Source of the DNA: Clostridia bacterium
GTDB taxonomy: Bacteria > Bacillota > Clostridia > Christensenellales > Aristaeellaceae
Length of the DNA: 5,775 nucleotides
Direction: 5' to 3'
Assembly (NCBI GenBank): GCA_017412445.1
Contig: JAFPYA010000125.1
Span: 1 to 5,775 of the forward strand
The position numbers and the translations under genes are program-made. The notes under the pieces are model-generated. The model made no database searches. It was given only the letters and a program-made list of their open reading frames with translations, and had not been told where the DNA came from. Positions 1 through 5,343 of this stretch are shown piece by piece. Within the stretch, counting starts at the first letter, position 1; the number at the start of each line of letters is the position of its first letter.

Positions 1-874
1 AGCTGCCCGTCTTTTGGCTTTCGGGAGCGCCCAGTTCCTCGTACATGAAGTGCGTTTCGTATTTAGGATAGAGCACGTACACGTCGTCGCACTCCACGTA
101 CCTTTCCCCCACGCGCCTTGCGAACTCGCCGCTGAGCAGCTTGGGATAAAGGTCATAGTCGAAATTTGCGGGGTCGAGCGTTTCGGGATCCACGTCAAAG
201 CCCGCGTCCCTGAGCGTCTTAGCCGCGTCGAAGGCGGTGTATAGCGCCATCAGGTGCGTCCAGTGCACGTCGCTTTTGTTTATGGCCTGCTGAATGGTAA
301 GTCCGCTTGAACGATAGCTTTCGCGGCTGTCCGTGACGGGTATGCCCGCTTTTTCAAAGTCGGCTATTATCATGTCGGCATATTCGTTGTTGTTGTCGTA
401 TGTGTCGCTGTCGCCGGGCATGAGGCCGTCCTCGTACAGGCCGCAATGGCAGTAGACCAGCATGGTCTCAGCGCCGTATTTTTCTTTTATGTCACCGGCA
501 AAGACTATGTATTCGCCCGGCAGCACGCCGTCGTAGGCGCCGTTTGAAACGTTGTAATAGCTGCCGTTTGTGAGCTTCACCATGTCGTAATCCGCCACGT
601 TCACCAGTTCCCTGCCCGGCAGCATCTGGCTCAAGGCGGACAGATGGCGCAATTCATCCCTGCCCCAAAGCCTGTACTCGGCGTTGTAGTTGAGCTTGTA
701 TATGCGCGCGCTTATGTTGTCGAACACGTCGGAGTTTTCATCAAGCTGGTCGGTGTAGCTTTTGAAGAAGCCGTAGGCGAAATTGCGCCCCGATGTGATC
801 AGCGTCATAACGCACACCAGCATAACCCCCGCGCAGAACAGGAGCGCCAGGATTTTGTTTACCTTGCTTTTCAT
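1..874 (-). CDS. DHHW/AlgX-like SGNH-fold O-acetylation protein, 3' end cut off
   Basis: Not closed in the window: 291 codons are visible from ATG at 874, and the frame runs off the left edge. The N-terminus is short and basic (MKSKVNK), followed by a hydrophobic stretch at about residues 8-27, which fits a signal anchor or uncleaved signal peptide. The rest is soluble and probably extracytoplasmic. The main motif is DVHWT at residues 202-206, matching the D-x-H-W signature of the DHHW and AlgJ/AlgX families. In those families this Asp and His work with a later Ser in acetyl transfer to, or removal from, polysaccharide. In AlgX and AlgJ the Ser lies roughly 95 residues after the His, so here it should fall just outside the window and cannot be checked. 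The AGGAGG at 883-888 overlaps the MBOAT stop codon and lies 8 nt before this ATG, so translation is probably coupled. Following an MBOAT gene supports a role in surface glycan acylation. Family call fairly sure; substrate unknown. Confidence 0.85.
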   Translation of the reverse strand, partial: MKSKVNKILALLFCAGVMLVCVMTLITSGRNFAYGFFKSYTDQLDENSDVFDNISARIYKLNYNAEYRLWGRDELRHLSALSQMLPGRELVNVADYDMVKLTNGSYYNVSNGAYDGVLPGEYIVFAGDIKEKYGAETMLVYCHCGLYEDGLMPGDSDTYDNNNEYADMIIADFEKAGIPVTDSRESYRSSGLTIQQAINKSDVHWTHLMALYTAFDAAKTLRDAGFDVDPETLDPANFDYDLYPKLLSGEFARRVGERYVECDDVYVLYPKYETHFMYEELGAPESQKTGS

Positions 875-882
875 CGCTCCGT

Positions 883-888
883 CCTCCT
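883..888 (-). promoter_or_regulatory. Ribosome binding site of the DHHW-like gene, overlapping the MBOAT stop
   Basis: Minus-strand AGGAGG, 8 nt from the ATG at 874. It shares bases with the TAG stop of the MBOAT gene (887-889). This fixes the start of the truncated gene and suggests stop-start translational coupling of the acylation pair. Confidence 0.8.
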
Positions 889-2293
889 AAAAGTTGTAGT
901 AGATGAAGGGGTTATATCCGCCGGCGGCGGTGTTCGACACCGCTATTAGCATGCACGCTATCAGCGCCGCGCCGCTCATTATCTCCCACGCGCCGTCCTT
1001 AATTCTGAGTTTATCCTTGAGCCACTTGCCGACAGGCACCGACAGAACCAGCGCCGGCACGAGATACCACATGTACTCCTTCAGCAAAAAGCGGGTGAGC
1101 CTGTCAAAGACCGGCACATTGCCAAAGCCGAACATAACCTTGTAGAACTCAAGCGCGTAGCCTATCGAGGGCGAGCGCATAAGCACGGTGACGATTATGA
1201 GCAACGCCATGGCATAAAAATGCCCCACGGCGTGCTTTTCCATCCATTTGTTTAAGCCCGTCAGCTTTTCAAAGGCCAGAAGCACAAAGAAGCATACGCC
1301 CCAGAGTACATACGTCCATTCCGCGCCGTGCCAAAGTCCGGTCAACCCCCAGACCACGAGCATGTTGAACAAAAGCCTTATTTTGCTTTTGACCCTGCTG
1401 CCGCCCATGGGGAAAAACACGTAGTCCCTGAACCAGCTGCCCATGGATATATGCCACCTGCGCCAGAATTCGGTAAGTGATTTTGAAACGAAGGGATATA
1501 TGAAGTTTTCCGGAAAGTGGAAGCCGAACATCTGTCCAAGGCCTATGGCCATGTCCGAGTAACCCGAAAAATCGTAGTACACCTGCACAATGTAGGCTAT
1601 AGCGCCCAGCCACGCGAGCGCTACGCTCATCTGCCCCATCTCAAGCGCGTACACGTAGTCCGCAAGGCGCGCAAGCGTGTTTGCGAAGATCGCCTTTTTG
1701 CAGAAGCCCACCATGAACCGGCGTATGCCCGCGGTGAAATCCTCCACCGTCTCCACGCGGTTTTTGAGCTGCTCCGCCACGGTTTCGTATCTTACTATGG
1801 GGCCCGCTATAAGCTGTGGGAAAAACGAGATGTACAAGCACACGCTCATAAGGCTTTTTTGCGCTTCGCCTTTGCCGCGATACACGTCTATCACGTAGCT
1901 CATGGCCTGAAAGGTGAAAAACGAAATGCCTATAGGCAGCGCGATTTTGGGGTCGATTATGTTTGTTTTGAACAGGCTGTTTATGTTTTTTATGGCAAAG
2001 GAGGTGTATTTGAACACTCCCAGTATAAGCAGATTCACAGCGACGCCCAGCACGAGCAGCGCCTTTCTTTTACCGACTTTGGTCTGTTTTTGCATTATGA
2101 GCGCGACCAGCCAGTTTATGACTATGCTCAGAAGCATCACCAGCACAAACTTTGGCTCGCCCCAGGCATAAAAAATCAGGCTCATCAATGTGAGCACGGC
2201 GTTGGCGGCGGATCTGTGCTTCCTGACCAGATAGTACAGTATCGTCACCGCAGGCAGGAAGAAAAACAAAAAGGCGTTGGAAGAAAATACCAT
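887..2293 (-). CDS. MBOAT-family membrane-bound O-acyltransferase
   Basis: A 468-residue polytopic membrane protein of normal length for the bacterial AlgI/DltB-like MBOAT group (PF03062). Hydrophobic segments recur throughout, for example near residues 6-23, 33-45, 49-67, 79-96, 225-240, 311-340, 361-372 and 440-455. Family landmarks are present in order: FYAWGEP (41-47), FFPQLIAGPIVRY (157-169), YYDFSGYSDMAIG (239-251), FWRRWHISMGSWFRDYVFFP (276-295) with the conserved His281, and LTGLWHGA (317-324) with the putative catalytic His322. Known members take an acyl group, usually acetyl, from a cytoplasmic donor and pass it through the membrane for O-acylation of exported polysaccharide, teichoic acid or peptidoglycan. 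The ATG at 2293 is preceded by GGAG at 2300-2303 with 6 nt spacing. The DHHW-like partner starts 12 nt after the stop. The algI symbol is withheld because nothing indicates alginate. Confidence 0.95.
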   Translation of the reverse strand: MVFSSNAFLFFFLPAVTILYYLVRKHRSAANAVLTLMSLIFYAWGEPKFVLVMLLSIVINWLVALIMQKQTKVGKRKALLVLGVAVNLLILGVFKYTSFAIKNINSLFKTNIIDPKIALPIGISFFTFQAMSYVIDVYRGKGEAQKSLMSVCLYISFFPQLIAGPIVRYETVAEQLKNRVETVEDFTAGIRRFMVGFCKKAIFANTLARLADYVYALEMGQMSVALAWLGAIAYIVQVYYDFSGYSDMAIGLGQMFGFHFPENFIYPFVSKSLTEFWRRWHISMGSWFRDYVFFPMGGSRVKSKIRLLFNMLVVWGLTGLWHGAEWTYVLWGVCFFVLLAFEKLTGLNKWMEKHAVGHFYAMALLIIVTVLMRSPSIGYALEFYKVMFGFGNVPVFDRLTRFLLKEYMWYLVPALVLSVPVGKWLKDKLRIKDGAWEIMSGAALIACMLIAVSNTAAGGYNPFIYYNF

Positions 2294-2313
2294 TTATGTC
2301 TCCGTGCAATATT

Positions 2314-2345
2314 GCCGGGCACCCGCCCGAAAGCGGACGCCCGGC
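2314..2345 (-). promoter_or_regulatory. Strong RNA hairpin with UUCG loop between the sugar genes and the acyltransferase genes
   Basis: On the minus strand GCCGGGC-GT-CCGC pairs with GCGG-GT-GCCCGGC. This gives 11 Watson-Crick pairs and two tandem G-U wobbles, plus a further U-G pair closing a UUCG tetraloop (2328-2331). The downstream flank is AATATT, not a run of T, so it is not a standard intrinsic terminator. It ends about 20 nt before the MBOAT ATG and 11 nt before its ribosome binding site. It could be a leaky terminator or attenuator, or a transcript processing or stability element that gives the two halves of the operon different expression. The pairing is seen; the function is inferred. 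Confidence 0.6.
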
Positions 2346-2367
2346 TGAAATTAGGGGCTTTTAAGCT

Positions 2368-3141
2368 TTATTCGTCTCTCGCCGCCGCGAGCGCCTCATA
2401 GGCGGGCCTTGCGTCCACGTCGAAGTCGTCGCAGCTGCCCTCTACGCTCACCCTGCCCTCGTAGGACATGGCCTTGAGGGTATCGAACAGCTCCTTGTAC
2501 CTTTCGCCGTCGCCCTTTTTGGGGAACTTGCGGCCTATGGCGTTGGCCACGTGGATATGCTTAAGCAGCGAGCCCGCCATGGTCAGGGCGCCGAAGCCTT
2601 CGTGGCCGAAGGCCATGTGGTAGGTGTCGCCCAGCACGCAGATATGAGGCATCTGCACGAGGCTTGCCAGTATCGTGGCCTCGGAGACGTAGTTGATTAT
2701 GTTGCATTCGCCGCTGCGCAGCGGTTCGATGACGACGGTGATGTCGTGATCCGCGGCGTGACGCTCGAGCAGGCGCAGGAAGTTGGCAATCTGACGCCAG
2801 GCCTGAGGCACATCGAACCCCTCGGGCACCCTGCGCGCCGCGCCGGAGCCGAACACCACAACCTTCACGCCCAGCCTCTGGGCGCGGGTGAAGGCCTTTT
2901 CGAGGTATTCGTGCAGCGCCTGCGCGTTTACCTCAGGGCCCGTCACCTTGAGGGTGCCGGGCAGCAGGCAGTTGCAGGCCTCAACTTTTATTGAAGCGCG
3001 GTTCACATCCGAAAGCGCCTTTTCAAACTCCTCGTCGCTCATGGCGGCGATGCCGTTCAACGCCGCTTCCATGTATTCAAAGCCCGCCAGCTCCGCCTTG
3101 CGAATGTTGTTCAGGCTTGTGCAAACGCCGATCTTTATCAT
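2368..3141 (-). CDS. TIM-barrel sugar (phosphate) isomerase/epimerase, PF01261 type
   Basis: A 257-residue cytoplasmic protein of the xylose-isomerase-like TIM-barrel / AP endonuclease 2 superfamily. The likely metal-binding set is present: Glu139 in VVIEPL, Asp172 and His175 in GDTYHM, His197 in KHIHVAN, and Glu234 in VSVEG. This matches the Glu-Asp-His-Glu metal site, with the extra D-x-x-H pair, of D-tagatose 3-epimerase/D-allulose 3-epimerase and hydroxypyruvate isomerase relatives. Arg204, seven residues after His197, resembles the substrate-binding Arg of that group. At 257 residues it is slightly shorter than most D-tagatose 3-epimerase relatives (about 290). The reaction is probably metal-dependent epimerisation or isomerisation of a keto-sugar or sugar acid; the substrate cannot be read from the sequence. 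The ATG at 3141 has AAGGAG 5 nt upstream, overlapping the stop of the dehydrogenase gene. It is not a copy of the TIM barrel fused upstream; the two differ throughout outside the metal motifs. Confidence 0.9.
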   Translation of the reverse strand: MIKIGVCTSLNNIRKAELAGFEYMEAALNGIAAMSDEEFEKALSDVNRASIKVEACNCLLPGTLKVTGPEVNAQALHEYLEKAFTRAQRLGVKVVVFGSGAARRVPEGFDVPQAWRQIANFLRLLERHAADHDITVVIEPLRSGECNIINYVSEATILASLVQMPHICVLGDTYHMAFGHEGFGALTMAGSLLKHIHVANAIGRKFPKKGDGERYKELFDTLKAMSYEGRVSVEGSCDDFDVDARPAYEALAAARDE

Positions 3142-3151
3142 AAGCGCTCCT

Positions 3152-4315
3152 TTATTTGTTGCCGGAGTAGGTGGCGGAGGTGTCGAAGGTCACGTCGTTA
3201 GCCTTCTTGGCCTTGGAGGTAGCGCGGCGCTTGTTGAGTTCCTCAAGGAACAGATCCTCGTCCAGGGGCAGCTCGATGGTCTTGTCCAGCCAGCTGGACA
3301 GGTGCATGGCGTTGGAAATGGTCAGGCCGTTAATGCCCTCCTGACCGGAGGCGATGAGCTCTCCCTTGCCCAGAATCTTGGCCGCGAACGCCTTGAGCAC
3401 GCCCACGTGCTGGGGATTCAGGCCGTCGGTTTCGACCTCGACATCCTCGCCCTTAGGCGCGCCGAAGCCGCCCTTGTAGGTCTTGTGGAACTCGGGGATG
3501 GGGGTATCCAGCTTGTACTGCCACAGCTTTTCGCCGTCGCACACGAGCCTGCCGCCGTCAAGGTCAATTTCGAGGCGGTTGGTGCCGGGAGCGTCGGAGG
3601 TGGTGGTCACGAATACGCCGGTGGCGCCGTTGGGATACTCGACGTAAGCGGTCACGTCGTCCTCAACCTCAATGTTGTGCCATTTGCCGTTGTGGCAGAA
3701 CGCGCGCACCTTGCAGGGCATGCCGCAGATCCACTGCCACAGGTCGAGGTTATGGGGGCACTGGTTGAGCAGCACGCCGCCGCCCTCGCCGTCCCATGTG
3801 GCGCGCCATGCGCCGGAATCGTAATAGCTCTGAGAGCGGAACCAGTTGGTGATTATCCAGTTGGTGCGGCGGATCTGACCCATTTCGCCGCTGGCAACGA
3901 TTTCCTTCATCTTGCGGTAGACGCAATTGGTGCGCTGGTTGAACATTATGGCGTAGATCTTGTCCTGCTTGGAGGCGTACTCGTTAAGCTCCCTGACAGC
4001 CTTGGTGTACACGCCGGCGGGTTTCTCGCTCATGGCGTGCAGTCCCTTGGAGAGGGCTTCCTTAACCAGCCTCGGGTGGTCATAGTGGGGCGTGCACACG
4101 ATTATCGCATCCACAAGGCCGCTGTCCATCATTTTGCTTGCATCGTCAAATACGGGGATGCCGGGCAGGTTATCATTCGCCCACTGCCTTCTTTCGGGCT
4201 TTATATCGGCCACGGCGCCCAGCACCATGTCCTCCACCTCGCCCGCGAGCACCTTCTTGGCGTGACTTGAACCCATGTTGCCTATGCCGATAATGCCCAG
4301 TCTTACCTTGTCCAT
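3152..4315 (-). CDS. Gfo/Idh/MocA-family NAD(P)-dependent oxidoreductase (second domain, with its own internal start)
   Basis: A complete 387-residue dehydrogenase if translated from ATG 4315. The N-terminal Rossmann fold has GIGNMG (residues 10-15) for the dinucleotide phosphate. VCTPHYDH (73-80) and SEKPAG (96-101, catalytic-type Lys98) are the usual cofactor and active-site segments. GGGVLLNQCPHNLDLWQW (178-195) is the active-site helix, with His188 as the likely catalytic His; position 184 is Asn, where inositol dehydrogenase-type members have Asp. The C-terminal half carries the usual open sheet, and the tail ends FDTSATYSGNK. The family oxidises a sugar or cyclitol hydroxyl to a ketone, or reverses this. 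AAGGAG lies at 4327-4332, 11 nt before the ATG, so separate translation is possible even though the same frame is open from the upstream barrel. Codons from about residue 117 onward strongly favour ATC, CGC, AAC and AAG, unlike the ATA/AGG-rich neighbours, which hints at high expression. Substrate not determinable. Confidence 0.85.
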   Translation of the reverse strand: MDKVRLGIIGIGNMGSSHAKKVLAGEVEDMVLGAVADIKPERRQWANDNLPGIPVFDDASKMMDSGLVDAIIVCTPHYDHPRLVKEALSKGLHAMSEKPAGVYTKAVRELNEYASKQDKIYAIMFNQRTNCVYRKMKEIVASGEMGQIRRTNWIITNWFRSQSYYDSGAWRATWDGEGGGVLLNQCPHNLDLWQWICGMPCKVRAFCHNGKWHNIEVEDDVTAYVEYPNGATGVFVTTTSDAPGTNRLEIDLDGGRLVCDGEKLWQYKLDTPIPEFHKTYKGGFGAPKGEDVEVETDGLNPQHVGVLKAFAAKILGKGELIASGQEGINGLTISNAMHLSSWLDKTIELPLDEDLFLEELNKRRATSKAKKANDVTFDTSATYSGNK

Positions 4316-5197
4316 TTTAATCCACGCTCCTTTTTTATTATCCGTAAAGCCCTGCTGTGAAAGTATATCCTTGAGCGCGCCCACTGCTGCGTTGAACGCG
4401 CTTAAGCTGTCGGGGTATGAATACTCGTGCTTGAGCTCCTCGTCCTGCAGCTGGCTGAGGCCCGCGAAGACCTTGAGGTGCGGCTCCACGCTGAGCACGA
4501 GCTCGGACTTGATCTGGCTCAGCTCCTTTATTATCTCGGGCACGTCGCCGTCGCCCTTGCCGCTGGGCACCACCGCGCCGGTGGCGAGCCTCGCGTCCTT
4601 AATATGCATGTAGAAGATGTGATCTTTAAGAATTTTGAAGTTCTCTATCGGCTTCTCGCCGCACTGGATGAAGTTGGCCGGGTCGAACACGCATTTGAGC
4701 CTGCCGCCGAAATGCTCTATCAGCTCAAGGCAGCGCGCGGCCACGTCGCCGTATATGCCCTTTTCGTTTTCGTGGCAGAGGTTTACGCCAGCCTCGTCCG
4801 CCGCGTCGAGCATCCTTTCAAGGCGTTCAAACACGATTTGCTTGTAGTTCTCGGGGTTTTCTCCCTTGGGATAGTAAAACGAGAACATCCTCATGCGGTC
4901 GGTGCCAAGTATTTTGCACAATTCCAGCGCGCGCCTGAACTGCTCAAAGTGGGGCTCAAAGTCGTCCGTAACCGAAATCTTGCCGAAGGGCGAGCCCATC
5001 GAGAGCACCTTTATGCCCGCCTTGTCGAGCTTTGCGCGCGCTTGACGCGCCTCTTCGTCGGTAAGGTCCTTTACGTTTTTGCCGTCGACGGCGCGCATTT
5101 CGATACCGAAAACGCCCGCGTTCACAAGTGCGGTTATCTGTTCGTCGAGCACGGGGCTCGCCTCGTCGGCGAACGCGGAAAGAATAAACTCAGCCAT
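3152..5197 (-). CDS. Fused sugar isomerase/epimerase (TIM barrel)-Gfo/Idh/MocA dehydrogenase, 681 aa
   Basis: One uninterrupted frame holds two enzymes. Residues 1 to about 284 form a PF01261-type TIM barrel with a full metal-site set: Glu143 in CHENEKG, Asp172 in FDPANF, His198 in YMHIKDA and Glu238 in SVEPH, plus the GKGDGD loop at 213-218. The barrel ends normally at about ALKDILSQQGF, then a ten-residue linker (TDNKKGAWIK) leads straight into Met295, the natural start of a complete Gfo/Idh/MocA oxidoreductase (residues 295-681; separate entry). The start is set at ATG 5197 because GGAGG sits 7 nt upstream and the barrel begins at MAEFILSAFADEA; the open frame extends 47 codons further, but across the promoter. 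It is the first gene of the operon. Both domains are of normal separate-protein length, so this is a simple end-to-end join. It may be a true bifunctional enzyme, or two genes joined by a recent or artefactual one-base change near 4331-4350. Domain calls are sure; physical fusion is less sure. Confidence 0.8.
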   Translation of the reverse strand: MAEFILSAFADEASPVLDEQITALVNAGVFGIEMRAVDGKNVKDLTDEEARQARAKLDKAGIKVLSMGSPFGKISVTDDFEPHFEQFRRALELCKILGTDRMRMFSFYYPKGENPENYKQIVFERLERMLDAADEAGVNLCHENEKGIYGDVAARCLELIEHFGGRLKCVFDPANFIQCGEKPIENFKILKDHIFYMHIKDARLATGAVVPSGKGDGDVPEIIKELSQIKSELVLSVEPHLKVFAGLSQLQDEELKHEYSYPDSLSAFNAAVGALKDILSQQGFTDNKKGAWIKMDKVRLGIIGIGNMGSSHAKKVLAGEVEDMVLGAVADIKPERRQWANDNLPGIPVFDDASKMMDSGLVDAIIVCTPHYDHPRLVKEALSKGLHAMSEKPAGVYTKAVRELNEYASKQDKIYAIMFNQRTNCVYRKMKEIVASGEMGQIRRTNWIITNWFRSQSYYDSGAWRATWDGEGGGVLLNQCPHNLDLWQWICGMPCKVRAFCHNGKWHNIEVEDDVTAYVEYPNGATGVFVTTTSDAPGTNRLEIDLDGGRLVCDGEKLWQYKLDTPIPEFHKTYKGGFGAPKGEDVEVETDGLNPQHVGVLKAFAAKILGKGELIASGQEGINGLTISNAMHLSSWLDKTIELPLDEDLFLEELNKRRATSKAKKANDVTFDTSATYSGNK
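4313..4345 (-). other. Fusion junction with relic intergenic signals
   Basis: The linker between the barrel and the dehydrogenase reads as an ordinary gene boundary in all but frame. A TAATAA double stop (4335-4340) lies in the neighbouring frame, then a six-A run (4331-4336), AAGGAG (4327-4332), another out-of-frame TAA (4317-4319) and the ATG (4313-4315). One inserted base just upstream, for example in the TTT at 4346-4348, would end the barrel at the double stop as two normal genes. One extra A in the A-run would end it at the TAA beside the ATG. Confidence 0.75.
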
Positions 5198-5204
5198 CCA
5201 TACA

Positions 5205-5209
5205 CCTCC
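5205..5209 (-). promoter_or_regulatory. Ribosome binding site of the fused gene
   Basis: Minus-strand GGAGG, 7 nt before ATG 5197. It decides the start, since an open frame continues upstream across the promoter with no stop until beyond 5338. Confidence 0.85.
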
Positions 5210-5237
5210 ATAATGTCCGGAATTCCAGCTATTATAT

Positions 5238-5266
5238 AGTATAATTGTTATTTGCCTTTTAGTCAA
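5238..5266 (-). promoter_or_regulatory. Sigma-A-type promoter of the sugar/acylation operon
   Basis: The minus strand shows TTGACT (5261-5266), a 17-nt spacer and TATACT (5238-5243), one mismatch from consensus in each box. An A/T-rich stretch lies just upstream (AATTTTTCC at 5267-5275). The predicted start is near 5230-5231, leaving a leader of about 33 nt to ATG 5197. That is too short for a riboswitch. It sits between the terminator of the preceding gene and the first gene of the operon, exactly where a promoter is needed. Confidence 0.85.
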
Positions 5267-5305
5267 GGAAAAATTGAGTGCAGAGCCCGGTCGGCGGGTA
5301 AAGTT

Positions 5306-5336
5306 AAAAAACGCGCGCGGCGTACAAGCGCCGCGC
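5306..5336 (-). terminator. Intrinsic terminator of the methionine sulfoxide reductase gene
   Basis: On the minus strand GCGCGGCG (5336-5329) pairs perfectly with CGCCGCGC (5322-5315) around a six-base loop CTTGTA. GCG and then six T follow (5311-5306). It starts 7 nt after the TAA at 5344-5346 and separates that gene from the promoter of the next unit. Confidence 0.93.
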
Positions 5337-5343
5337 AAACGGG

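Noticed and set aside
2314..2345. Hairpin as a classical intrinsic terminator
   Set aside because: No T-run follows the stem (AATATT only), so it is reported as a regulatory or processing hairpin instead.
1517..2401. Plus-strand open frame (294 codons) antisense to the MBOAT gene
   Set aside because: Its His/Arg/Tyr-rich, non-family translation is the mirror of a membrane protein gene, and it runs through the intergenic hairpin.
2888..4270. Long plus-strand open frame (460 codons) antisense to the epimerase and dehydrogenase
   Set aside because: It spans two well-supported minus-strand genes, has no recognisable domain and is Val/Gly/Ala-rich as expected for the reverse complement of GC-biased coding DNA.
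4331..4337. Programmed frameshifting at the A6 run
   Set aside because: In the reading frame the codons are AAT AAA AAA GGA, not the A-AAA-AAG slippery phase, six A is short for efficient transcriptional slippage, and no clear downstream stimulatory stem was seen.
4427..5239. Plus-strand open frame (270 codons) antisense to the first TIM barrel
   Set aside because: No recognisable domain; it crosses the minus-strand promoter's start region and is explained as a shadow of the real gene.
5231..5245. Symmetric ATTATA-TAG-TATAAT suggesting a divergent promoter
   Set aside because: On the plus strand no acceptable -35 box lies 16-18 nt upstream of TATAAT and no plausible plus-strand gene follows; the symmetry comes from an A/T-rich -10 region.
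5198..5338. A 47-codon N-terminal extension of the fused frame
   Set aside because: It covers the promoter, leader and part of the terminator stem, encodes no recognisable sequence, and the ATG at 5197 has a strong ribosome binding site and the conserved barrel N-terminus.
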